Below the pieces are notes generated by a model. That model worked only from the letters and a program-made list of their open reading frames with translations. It was not told where the DNA came from and searched no databases. Of a stretch of 64,000 bases of DNA, positions 35,717 to 43,327 are shown in pieces. The translations under genes and the position numbers were made by a program. Source of the DNA: Pseudomonas fluorescens (lineage in GTDB: Bacteria > Pseudomonadota > Gammaproteobacteria > Pseudomonadales > Pseudomonadaceae); NCBI GenBank assembly GCA_902825215.1, contig LR782234.1, forward strand, positions 3,224,001 through 3,288,000, written 5' to 3'. Position 1 is the stretch's first letter; each line of letters begins with the position of its first letter.

Positions 35717-37714
35717 TTACGTAGCGCTGATCCGCCAGATCCCGAACGGCTGATACGCCGGGTCGATGCGCATGAACTGGTATTTGCCATGCCAGTCCCA
35801 GCGGTGGCCGTTCATCAAGTCCTCGCCGTGGGTGGTCGCATCGTCTGGCAGACCCATTTCCCACAGCGGCAGTTCAAAATTCGCTTCCTGGACGTTATGC
35901 GGATCAAGGCTGACCGCCACCAGAATGAAATTGCTGCCATCCGCGCTGCGCTTGCCGAAGTACAGAATGTTGTCGTTCCAGGCGTTGTAGATCTTCAGGC
36001 CCAGGTGCGTGTGCAGCGCCGGGTTCTGTCGACGGATGCGGTTGAGCTGGGCGATCTCGGCAATGATGTTGCCCGGCGCGGTGAAGTCGCGGACGCGGAT
36101 CTCGTACTTCTCCGAATCCAGGTATTCCTCCTTGCCCGGCACCGGCGCTGATTCACACAGTTCGAAGCCCGAGTACATGCCCCACAGGCCCGAGCCCATG
36201 GTCGCCAGCGCCGCGCGGATGAGGAACCCGGGGCGCCCGGAGTCATGCAGGAACGCCGGGTTGATGTCCGGCGTGTTGACGAAGAAATTCGGCCGGTAGC
36301 ACTCGCGCCACGGCGACTGATTCAGCTCGGTGAAGTACTCAGCCAGCTCGGCCTTGGTGTTGCGCCAGGTGAAATAGGTGTAGCTCTGCGTGTAACCGAC
36401 CTTGCCCAGACGCGCCATCATCGCCGGGGTGGTGAAGGCTTCAGCGAGGAAGATCACTTCAGGGTACAGCGCGCGCACGTCGGCGATCAGCCATTGCCAG
36501 AACGGCAGCGGTTTGGTGTGCGGGTTGTCGACGCGGAAGATCTTCACGCCCTCCTTCACCCAACCGATGACGATGTCACGCAACTCGACCCACAAGCTCG
36601 GAATCGCATCCGGCGCATAAAAGTCGACGTTGACGATGTCCTGATATTTCTTCGGCGGGTTCTCGGCGTATTTGATCGTGCCGTCCGGGCGCCAGTTGAA
36701 CCAGCCCGGATGCTCTTTGAGCCACGGGTGATCCTGCGAGCACTGGATGGCGAAATCGAGGGCGATCTCCAGCCCATGATCCGCAGCCGCTGCGACCAGC
36801 CGGCGAAAATCTTCGCGCGTGCCGAGCTGCGAGTGGATCGCTTCATGGCCGCCCTCCTCGCTGCCGATCGCATACGGGCTGCCGGGATCGTCCGGGCCGG
36901 CGGTCAGCGAGTTGTTGCGGCCCTTGCGGTGCGCGCGGCCAATCGGGTGGATCGGCGTGAAGTACAGCACGTCGAAGCCCATGTCCTGAATCATCGGCAA
37001 ACGTGAATGCACATCGTTGAACGTGCCGTGGCGCTTGGGATCGTCGGTGATCGAGCGCGGAAACAGTTCATACCAACTGGCGAACTCAGCCAGTTCACGT
37101 TCAACGTCTACGGCGAATTCAGGGCTGATGCTCAAATAGGCGCGGTGATCGGCCTGGGCCATCAACTCTGCACTGCGCGAGTGCAGGAACAATGCAACCT
37201 GCTCGGTTTCGAGCAGACCGGACAATTCGTGGTGCAGCGCTGCGAGGTCTTCGCTGAGCTGACCTTCGCTGCGTTCGGCGGCCTGCTGCACCATGCTGCG
37301 GCCTTCCTGCAGTTCCAGCGACACCGGCACGGCGGCGCTGTGCTTTTTCTCCAGTTCATACTGGAAGCTGGCGAAGTGATCGATCCATGCCTCAATGCAG
37401 TAAACGTAGCGGCCCTGCTCCTCTGGGCGGAACTGGCCTCGCCAGCCGTTATTGCCCTGATCGGACATCACTTCGGTCTGCCATAACTCGGCGCCGGCTT
37501 CGCGCCAACGGATGCGCACCGCCAGTTTGTCGTGGCCATCGGCGAAGACTTTGCTGGTCACGACCACATCGCGCCCGGCGATCGACTTGACCGCGAACTG
37601 CCCGCCGTCGAGGGTCGGCATGGTGTTTTCGATGACGATACGCGGTAGCAGCAAGGCCTGCGACAACGGCATGTGCGGGTTGTAGCTGTGCTCGGAAGGT
37701 TTATCAGCAGTCAT
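35717..37714 (-). CDS. glgE: Maltosyltransferase GlgE
   Basis: This 665-residue GH13 enzyme transfers maltosyl units from alpha-maltose-1-phosphate to alpha-glucan. The N-terminal domain (LPRIVIENTMPTLDGGQFAV) is the family's typical start. IFRVDNPHTKPLPFWQWLI (nucleophile Asp near 394) and FLAEAFT (Glu near 424) are the active-site regions, and YTYFTWRNTKAEL is a GlgE hallmark. It is the first gene of the minus-strand operon and has an AlgU-type promoter about 90 bases upstream. Nothing is missing. Confidence 0.95.
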   Translation of the reverse strand: MTADKPSEHSYNPHMPLSQALLLPRIVIENTMPTLDGGQFAVKSIAGRDVVVTSKVFADGHDKLAVRIRWREAGAELWQTEVMSDQGNNGWRGQFRPEEQGRYVYCIEAWIDHFASFQYELEKKHSAAVPVSLELQEGRSMVQQAAERSEGQLSEDLAALHHELSGLLETEQVALFLHSRSAELMAQADHRAYLSISPEFAVDVERELAEFASWYELFPRSITDDPKRHGTFNDVHSRLPMIQDMGFDVLYFTPIHPIGRAHRKGRNNSLTAGPDDPGSPYAIGSEEGGHEAIHSQLGTREDFRRLVAAAADHGLEIALDFAIQCSQDHPWLKEHPGWFNWRPDGTIKYAENPPKKYQDIVNVDFYAPDAIPSLWVELRDIVIGWVKEGVKIFRVDNPHTKPLPFWQWLIADVRALYPEVIFLAEAFTTPAMMARLGKVGYTQSYTYFTWRNTKAELAEYFTELNQSPWRECYRPNFFVNTPDINPAFLHDSGRPGFLIRAALATMGSGLWGMYSGFELCESAPVPGKEEYLDSEKYEIRVRDFTAPGNIIAEIAQLNRIRRQNPALHTHLGLKIYNAWNDNILYFGKRSADGSNFILVAVSLDPHNVQEANFELPLWEMGLPDDATTHGEDLMNGHRWDWHGKYQFMRIDPAYQPFGIWRISAT

Positions 37715-37805
37715 TGAGCATCTCTCCTTCTACGCCCCAAGGACGCTCTTGTGCCTGATCACTGTTCGCGACAAGGCAGCCGCCCCGTGTTGAACTCACT
37801 TAGGT

Positions 37806-37833
37806 TCCGAGCGACCAGCGCGGAAAAAAGTTC
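37806..37833 (-). promoter_or_regulatory. AlgU (sigma-22)-type promoter of glgE operon
   Basis: On the minus strand, GAACTT (37833-37828) is followed by 17 bases and TCGGA (37810-37806). The consensus for AlgU/RpoE-type promoters is GAACTT-N16/17-TCtgA, so the -35 is perfect and the -10 matches four of five. The predicted leader to the glgE ATG is about 85 bases. Confidence 0.65.
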
Positions 37834-37931
37834 AGATGAAATTGCTGTGTCACGACCGCGGATCGAAATCACCGCAAGGTGGTCAACCCACTTAAGCACG
37901 TCCCACGCCATGTGCCACACGGAGGTTACCA

Positions 37932-38090
37932 ATGACTATCCCGATCCCGGCGGAAACGCCGGACCCGAATATCGACAAACCGACCCTGCCGGAAACCGAA
38001 CCGCCGCCGGTGCCCGAGCAGGAACCGCCCGGCACCACACCACCGCCGAAAGAAGAACCGCCGAGCACGATGCCCCCGGTTATCGTCTGA
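37932..38090 (+). CDS. Small proline-rich protein (52 aa)
   Basis: This ORF starts with ATG 37932 directly behind a strong GGAGG (37921-37925) and ends at TGA 38090. The product is about one third proline with many Glu and Thr (MTIPIPAETPDPNIDKP and PPPVPEQEPPGTTPPP segments), highly acidic and with no signal peptide, so it should be disordered and cytoplasmic. It is divergent from the glgE operon, whose promoter lies in the same gap. The Shine-Dalgarno sequence and the absence of any competing gene support it. I do not know a function. Confidence 0.65.
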   Translation: MTIPIPAETPDPNIDKPTLPETEPPPVPEQEPPGTTPPPKEEPPSTMPPVIV

Positions 38091-38098
38091 TTTTTGTA

Positions 38099-38270
38099 CC
38101 CGATCGTTCCCACGCTCTGCGTGGGAATGCAGCCCGCTCTTGCACCTGATCGTTCCCACGCTCCGCGTGGGAATGCAGCCCGGGACGCTCTGCGTCCCTT
38201 CTTAAGCTGGAACGCGGAGCGTCCCTTGAGGCATTCCCACGCAGAGCGTGGGAAAGATCACAGTGGCGGT
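38099..38270. repeat. Palindromic repeat cluster (GATCGTTCCCACGC family)
   Basis: This is a second repeat family, distinct from the REP cores. GATCGTTCCCACGC followed by GCGTGGGAATGCAGCC occurs twice in direct order, and an inverted copy (GGCATTCCCACGC ... GCGTGGGAA) closes the cluster. Internal GGGACGCTC / GAGCGTCCC arms make further hairpins. It sits after the convergent ends of the proline-rich and MgtC-like genes. Confidence 0.85.
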
Positions 38271-38276
38271 GCTCGA

Positions 38277-38789
38277 TCAGAGGTGATCATTCTTGTCGAC
38301 GTCCTTTTCGAACACTCGTACCACGTAAGGCATCACGCTGAAGATCGCCAGGGCCAGAATCGTACTCAGCAGTGCCGTCGCCTCCTTGCCCAACCCCACC
38401 GCCACGCCGATGGCCGCCGTCATCCATAACCCGGCCGCCGTGGTCAGGCCTTTGACGTGGGCCTCGTCACCCTGCTGATTCTTCAGAATGGTCCCGGCGC
38501 CAAGAAAGCCGATCCCGGCGATCACGCCTTGCAACACTCGACTCATGGCATCGGATTCCGCACCCGACGTCTGCGGCACCAGCACGAACAACGCGGCGCC
38601 CAGCGCCACCAGCATGTGGGTGCGCACGCCCGCGGCCTTGCCCTTGTGTTCGCGCTCGAAGCCGAGAATGCCGCCGAGCACCGCCGCCATCACCAGGCGT
38701 ACGGTGATGCGGGTGATCTGTGATGCATCGGCGACGTCGGCAAATTCCGCTTGCAGGGTTTGCCACACTTCTTCCCTCCAGTCTCCCAT
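38277..38789 (-). CDS. MgtC/SapB family membrane protein
   Basis: This is a 170-residue protein with four hydrophobic segments (about 30-45, 57-75, 85-105 and 115-150). The family sequence AAVLGGILGFEREHKGKAAGVRTHMLV followed by GIGFLGAGTIL is diagnostic of the MgtC/SapB N-terminal membrane domain. It lacks the cytoplasmic C-terminal ACT-like domain of Salmonella MgtC. Such proteins regulate F-type ATPase activity or magnesium and phosphate homeostasis in some bacteria; the role here is not known. It is monocistronic. Confidence 0.9.
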   Translation of the reverse strand: MGDWREEVWQTLQAEFADVADASQITRITVRLVMAAVLGGILGFEREHKGKAAGVRTHMLVALGAALFVLVPQTSGAESDAMSRVLQGVIAGIGFLGAGTILKNQQGDEAHVKGLTTAAGLWMTAAIGVAVGLGKEATALLSTILALAIFSVMPYVVRVFEKDVDKNDHL

Positions 38790-38914
38790 CGTGCAGTCTC
38801 TTGTTATTGGCTTGATAAACGATGGACAACGGCGACCATTAATCGGTTGCGCAGAACCAACGGCAACGCTTGCGCCCTAATCCACAAGACCCACATGGAA
38901 AAAGGACAGCGCTC

Positions 38915-39148
38915 ATGCCCGTTCGAATCGAGAACCAAACGTGCTTCTTCACTACCGAGAACGGCGAGGAAATACGCCTGTGCAGCGATCTGACCGTGAT
39001 CACCGACACCGACAAAGCCATGTCGGCGGTCGATATCGAAGGTCAGCGCATCTACCTGACCGAAGCTGAAGTCGACGCACTGACCGTCGCAGGCGCCAAA
39101 GACGGCCGCGAACATGTGAAAGCCGACACGGGTGATTCGGTGATTTGA
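38915..39148 (+). CDS. Small DUF3203-like protein (77 aa)
   Basis: The ATG 38915 lies behind AAAGGACAG. The 77-residue acidic protein (PVRIENQTCFFTTENGEEI, then ITDTDKAMSAVDIEG and YLTEAEVDALTVAGA) resembles the Pseudomonas-restricted DUF3203 family, as far as I can recall it. It has no signal peptide or membrane segment. It is divergent from the MgtC-like gene and ends in a strong hairpin. Function unknown; the family name is tentative. Confidence 0.65.
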   Translation: MPVRIENQTCFFTTENGEEIRLCSDLTVITDTDKAMSAVDIEGQRIYLTEAEVDALTVAGAKDGREHVKADTGDSVI

Positions 39149-39166
39149 CTGACCTTGATCAACACC

Positions 39167-39199
39167 GCGCGCAAACGCCTGCGATAGGCGTTTGCGCGC
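39167..39199 (+). terminator. Strong hairpin after DUF3203-like gene
   Basis: A perfect 14-bp stem (GCGCGCAAACGCCT / AGGCGTTTGCGCGC) with a 5-base loop lies 18 bases after the stop. No full T-run follows (CTTATCGG), but the position and stability fit a terminator. Confidence 0.7.
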
Positions 39200-39343
39200 T
39201 TATCGGCACGCTGCTTCAAGTTGCCGCAGGCTCTTCACCAAACCTCATCTGATCCGCTTTTTATTCAAATACCTGAGTCTGTTCTGCAAACAGATCGACG
39301 CTCATAGTGCTCCGGCCTGATGGAGGCTGATGAGCGAACGACC

Positions 39344-40786
39344 ATGAGCGAACAAATCCCCGTCCGAACCGTTGAAGCTTCGCCGACCCAAGCACCTCAT
39401 ATAAAGAAGGTGCCCGCACGCCCGCTGAAGGCAACGTTCAAGTCCAGCGACAACCAGATTCACACCCGCAGTTTCACCGGTCTGTTCCGTACCCTGCGCC
39501 TGAGTGGCGCTGGGGTTCTCTTCGCGTTGTTCTTCGGCACCGTGTGGCTGAACTGGGGCGATCGCCAGGCAGTGCTGTGGGACTTGGCCGAGAGCAAATT
39601 CCACATCTTCGGCGCAACCTTCTGGCCACAGGATTTCATTCTGTTGTCGGCGCTGCTGATCATTGCCGCGTTCGGCCTGTTCGCCATCACCGTGTTCGCC
39701 GGCCGCGTCTGGTGCGGCTATACCTGCCCGCAAAGTTCGTGGACATGGATTTTCATGTGGTGCGAGAAAATCACCGAAGGCGAACGCAACCAGCGGATCA
39801 AACTGCAAGCCGCGCCGTGGACCTTGAACAAACTGGCACGCCGCGCGGCCAAGCACACCTTGTGGCTGGCGATCAGCGTGCTCACCGGGCTGACCTTCGT
39901 CGGTTACTTCACGCCTATCCGCCCACTCGCCGAGGAGCTGCTGACTTTGCAGATCGGCGGGGTCAGCCTGTTCTGGGTGTTGTTCTTCACCGCCGCCACC
40001 TACATCAACGCCGGTTGGCTGCGCGAGGCGGTGTGCATGCACATGTGTCCGTATGCGCGGTTCCAGAGCGTGATGTTCGACAAGGACACCCTGACCATCG
40101 CCTACGACGCCGCCCGTGGCGAAAACCGCGGCCCGCGCAAACGCGAAATCAAACCTGTAGAAGCCGGACTTGGCGATTGCATCGATTGCCAACTGTGCGT
40201 GCAGGTCTGCCCGACCGGTATCGACATCCGCGACGGCTTGCAGATGGAGTGCATCGGTTGCGCGGCATGCATCGACGCTTGCGACTCGATCATGGACAAG
40301 ATGAACTACCCGCGCGGCCTGATCCGCTACAGTTCCGAGCGCCAATTGCAGGGCGGCAAGACGCATTTGCTGCGTCCTCGTCTGATCGGATACACGCTGG
40401 TGCTGTTGGTGATGATTGGCGCGTTGGCGTGGGCGTTGGTGCAGCGGCCGATGGTCTCGCTGGACGTGACCAAGGATCGCGGACTGTTTCGCGAGAATGC
40501 GTCGGGGCAGATCGAGAACATCTACAGCCTCAAAGTCATCAACAAGACCCAACAACGGCAGAGCTACAACCTGAGCCTGGTCGACGCGGATGGCTTCCAG
40601 TTGCAAGGCCGGACCGAGCTGAGCCTGGCGCCCGGCGAGATTGTCGATGTGCCGGTGTCCGTGGCGATGACCAGCGAACGCCCGAGCAGCAGCTCGCAGA
40701 CGTTGAGTTTCAAGATTGCCGACAGCGACGAGCCACAGGTCTACAGCGTGGCGACGAGCAGGTTTGTCGCGCCGATGAATCGTTGA
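39344..40786 (+). CDS. ccoG: CcoG/RdxA ferredoxin-like membrane protein
   Basis: This is a 480-residue polyferredoxin needed in cbb3 cytochrome oxidase assembly, where CcoG acts as a Cu(II) reductase. Several transmembrane segments lie in residues 40-225, with CGYTCPQSSWTW and CMHMCPYARFQSVMFD; two 4Fe-4S clusters follow (CIDCQLCVQVCP and CIGCAACIDACD), and a last transmembrane segment leads to a periplasmic Ig-like domain. I choose ATG 39344 (MSEQIPVRTV), the usual N-terminus; ATG 39320 is possible. It is not next to cco genes, so it is an orphan copy. Confidence 0.92.
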   Translation: MSEQIPVRTVEASPTQAPHIKKVPARPLKATFKSSDNQIHTRSFTGLFRTLRLSGAGVLFALFFGTVWLNWGDRQAVLWDLAESKFHIFGATFWPQDFILLSALLIIAAFGLFAITVFAGRVWCGYTCPQSSWTWIFMWCEKITEGERNQRIKLQAAPWTLNKLARRAAKHTLWLAISVLTGLTFVGYFTPIRPLAEELLTLQIGGVSLFWVLFFTAATYINAGWLREAVCMHMCPYARFQSVMFDKDTLTIAYDAARGENRGPRKREIKPVEAGLGDCIDCQLCVQVCPTGIDIRDGLQMECIGCAACIDACDSIMDKMNYPRGLIRYSSERQLQGGKTHLLRPRLIGYTLVLLVMIGALAWALVQRPMVSLDVTKDRGLFRENASGQIENIYSLKVINKTQQRQSYNLSLVDADGFQLQGRTELSLAPGEIVDVPVSVAMTSERPSSSSQTLSFKIADSDEPQVYSVATSRFVAPMNR

Positions 40787-40807
40787 GCCGTTAGACTGCG
40801 GCGCGGC

Positions 40808-40873
40808 CTTCGCGAGCAGGCTCGCTCCCACAAGGGAATGCGCTCAAGTGTGGGAGCGAGCCTGCTCGCGAAT
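40808..40873. repeat. REP pair, variant A, inverted order
   Basis: Two cores are separated by only about 20 bases and face the other way round compared with most pairs here, between ccoG and the MocR-type gene. Confidence 0.85.
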
Positions 40874-40918
40874 GAAGGCAACACGGTTTTCCAGAATGAA
40901 ACCCAATGCGGACACAAG

Positions 40919-42328
40919 ATGAAACGCTACGAAAAATTCGCCGACGACATCGCTGAACTGATCCGCTCCGGCGTCCTCGGCCCCGGCCAGCGGGTGCCGT
41001 CGGTGCGTTACGCCAGCCAGACCTACGGCGTCAGCCCGTCGACGGTGTTTCAGGCCTACTACCTGCTAGAGCGTCGCGGCCTGATCCGCGCGCGGCCGCG
41101 TTCCGGCTATTTCGTCAACACCCATGCGCCGAGCCCGTTTTCCGAGCCGGTGATCAGCCATCAGGTCAATGAGTCCACCGAAGTCGACGTCAGCGAACTG
41201 GTGTTCTCGGTGCTCGATTCGATCAAGGACCCGACCACCGTGCCCTTCGGCTCGGCGTTTCCCAGCCCGACTTTGTTCCCGCTGCAGCGGCTGTCGCGCT
41301 CGCTGGCCAGCGCCGCGCGCGAGATGGACCCCCGCATGGTCGTCACCGACATGTCGCCGGGCAATCCACAATTGCGCCGGCAAATCGCCCTGCGCTACAT
41401 GGTCGGCGGGCTGATGCTGCCGATGGAAGAATTGCTGATCACCAACGGCGCCCTCGAAGCGCTGAACCTGTGTCTGCAAGCGGTGACCGAACCCGGCGAT
41501 CTGGTCGCCATCGAGGCCCCGGCGTTCTACGCCAGCCTGCAAGTGCTCGAACGGCTCAAACTCAAAGCCGTGGAAATCCCCGTGCATCCGCGCGACGGCA
41601 TCGACCTCGGCGTGCTCGCGCAGACGCTGGAACGCCATCCGATCAAGGCCTGTTGGTGCATGACCAGTTTCCAGAACCCGATGGGCGCGACCATGCCCGA
41701 GGCGAAAAAGCAGGAACTGGTCGAATTGCTGCGTGAGCACCAGGTGCCGCTGATTGAAGACGATGTCTACGCCGAACTGTATTACGGACAGCACGCACCG
41801 AAGCCGGCCAAGGCGTTCGATACCGAAGGGCTGGTCATGCATTGCGGCTCGTTCGCCAAAAGCCTCGCCCCCGGCTACCGCATCGGCTGGGTTGCCGCCG
41901 GGCGCTATGCGCAGAAAATCGAACGACTGAAACTGATGACCTCGCTGTGCGCCTCGATGCCGGCGCAAGCGGCGATTGCCGATTACCTGCAACACGGCGG
42001 TTATGACCGTCACCTGCGCAAATTGCGCTATGCGCTGGAGGAACAGCAAAGCGCCATGCTCGCGGCCATTGCCCGCTATTTCCCGGCACAGACGCGAGTC
42101 AGTCAACCGGCAGGCGGTTACTTCTTGTGGCTCGAATTGCCACCGCAGATGGATTCGCTGAAGTTGTTTCAAATGGCGCTGGCCCAGGGCATCAGCATCG
42201 CGCCGGGGCCGATTTTCTCGCCGACCCAGCGCTTTCGAAATTGCATTCGCCTGAACTATGGCAGCCCGTGGACCGAAGATTCGGAAAAGGCCATGGAGAC
42301 GTTGGGGCGGATTGTGCGGTCGTTCTGA
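40919..42328 (+). CDS. MocR-type GntR regulator with aminotransferase domain
   Basis: This is a 469-residue protein. Residues 1-75 form a GntR winged helix (GQRVPSVRYASQTYGVSPST, then LLERRGLIRARPRSGYF). After a linker comes a fold-type I PLP-binding domain: TNGALEALNLCLQAV, MTSFQNPMGATM, EDDVYAELYYG and the likely Schiff-base Lys in CGSFAKSLAPGYRIGW. Such proteins are PLP-sensing transcription factors, though some are true aminotransferases. The ATG 40919 was chosen because upstream codons run through the REP pair. No neighbour gives a clear target; a REP pair follows. Confidence 0.9.
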   Translation: MKRYEKFADDIAELIRSGVLGPGQRVPSVRYASQTYGVSPSTVFQAYYLLERRGLIRARPRSGYFVNTHAPSPFSEPVISHQVNESTEVDVSELVFSVLDSIKDPTTVPFGSAFPSPTLFPLQRLSRSLASAAREMDPRMVVTDMSPGNPQLRRQIALRYMVGGLMLPMEELLITNGALEALNLCLQAVTEPGDLVAIEAPAFYASLQVLERLKLKAVEIPVHPRDGIDLGVLAQTLERHPIKACWCMTSFQNPMGATMPEAKKQELVELLREHQVPLIEDDVYAELYYGQHAPKPAKAFDTEGLVMHCGSFAKSLAPGYRIGWVAAGRYAQKIERLKLMTSLCASMPAQAAIADYLQHGGYDRHLRKLRYALEEQQSAMLAAIARYFPAQTRVSQPAGGYFLWLELPPQMDSLKLFQMALAQGISIAPGPIFSPTQRFRNCIRLNYGSPWTEDSEKAMETLGRIVRSF

Positions 42329-42353
42329 CAGATTGATATTGCCTGGACTGGCC

Positions 42354-42429
42354 CATTCGCGAGCAGGCTCGCTCCCACATTGGTTCTGTATACACAAATC
42401 TACTGTGGGAGCGAGCCTGCTCGCGAAGA
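42354..42429. repeat. REP pair, variant A, inverted order
   Basis: An inverted REP pair with a 28-base spacer lies between the convergent MocR-type and SDR genes. Confidence 0.85.
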
Positions 42430-42459
42430 GGCCGGGTCAAGCAACATCAATCTGGAAGC

Positions 42460-43206
42460 TCAGCGCCCGCCCCCCAGATCCACAAACGTCCCCGTCGCAT
42501 ACGACGCCTTGTCCGACAACAACCAGACAATCGCCTCCGCCACTTCGTCCGGGCGGCCACCACGGGCCATCGGGATCGCCGATTCCAGCTTGCTGACCCG
42601 GTCGGGGTCGCCGCTCAACGCGTGGAAATCGGTATAGATGTAACCCGGACGCACCGCATTGACCCGGATGCCCTCGCCCGCCACTTCTTTGGAAAGCCCG
42701 ATAGTGAAGGTATCGAGCGCGCCTTTGGAGGCGGCGTAATCGACGTATTCGTTGGGCGAGCCGAGGCGCGCAGCCACTGACGAGACGTTGACGATGCTGC
42801 CACCCTGACCGCCATGCTTGGGCGACATGCGCAGGATCGCGTGCTTGGCGCAGAGGATCGGCGCCAGCACGTTGGTTTTCATGATTTTCAGAATACGGAA
42901 TTCGGACATCTCATCGACCCGCGACTTTTGCCCGACGGTGCCAGCGTTGTTCACCAGTGCGGTGACCCGGCCCAGCTCGATGTCGACGCGATGGAACAGC
43001 GCAATCACTTCGTCTTCGATACTGACGTCGGCGCGCACTGCAATGGCTTGGGCGCCCAAGGCACGGACTTGCTCCAGCACGCTTTGCGCGGCCTGTTCAT
43101 CCGACTGATAGTTGATGCAGATCCGATAGCCCTGCGCGGCAGCCAACAGCGCCGTAGCGGCGCCGATGCCGCGCCCGCCGCCGGTGATCACGATGACTTT
43201 ATCCAT
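42460..43206 (-). CDS. SDR family oxidoreductase
   Basis: This 248-residue classical short-chain dehydrogenase/reductase has the cofactor loop TGGGRGIGAA at residues 8-17, the NNAG motif, the catalytic Ser in VNVSSVAA and YAASKGAL (YxxxK). The C-terminal LGGGR ending is close to the 3-oxoacyl-ACP reductase/glucose dehydrogenase-like group. The start is the Met of MDKVIVITGG; the longer frame adds 14 unconvincing residues. Substrate unknown; monocistronic. Confidence 0.9.
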   Translation of the reverse strand: MDKVIVITGGGRGIGAATALLAAAQGYRICINYQSDEQAAQSVLEQVRALGAQAIAVRADVSIEDEVIALFHRVDIELGRVTALVNNAGTVGQKSRVDEMSEFRILKIMKTNVLAPILCAKHAILRMSPKHGGQGGSIVNVSSVAARLGSPNEYVDYAASKGALDTFTIGLSKEVAGEGIRVNAVRPGYIYTDFHALSGDPDRVSKLESAIPMARGGRPDEVAEAIVWLLSDKASYATGTFVDLGGGR

Positions 43207-43280
43207 GCTGGCCTTTCCCCCAAATGCACACGTGACAGTCGGGGCCAAGAATAACCGTCATTGCCGGGTTTTGCATGCGC

Positions 43281-43312
43281 TCCCCTGTGGCAGCGAGCCT
43301 GCTCGCGAAGAA
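43281..43312. repeat. Single REP core, variant A
   Basis: A lone REP core with one mismatch (GGCAGCGAGCCTGCTCGCG) lies between the SDR start and the stop of the MHYT protein gene. Confidence 0.8.
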
Positions 43313-43327
43313 CGATGACGCGGTCGA

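Noticed and set aside
39145..39162. Anr box before ccoG
   Set aside because: TTGAC and ATCAA are present but 8 bases apart instead of 4, and the site lies at the end of the DUF3203-like gene before its terminator.
42460..43248. Longer start for the SDR gene
   Set aside because: The 14 extra residues precede the canonical cofactor-binding strand and have no ribosome-binding site.
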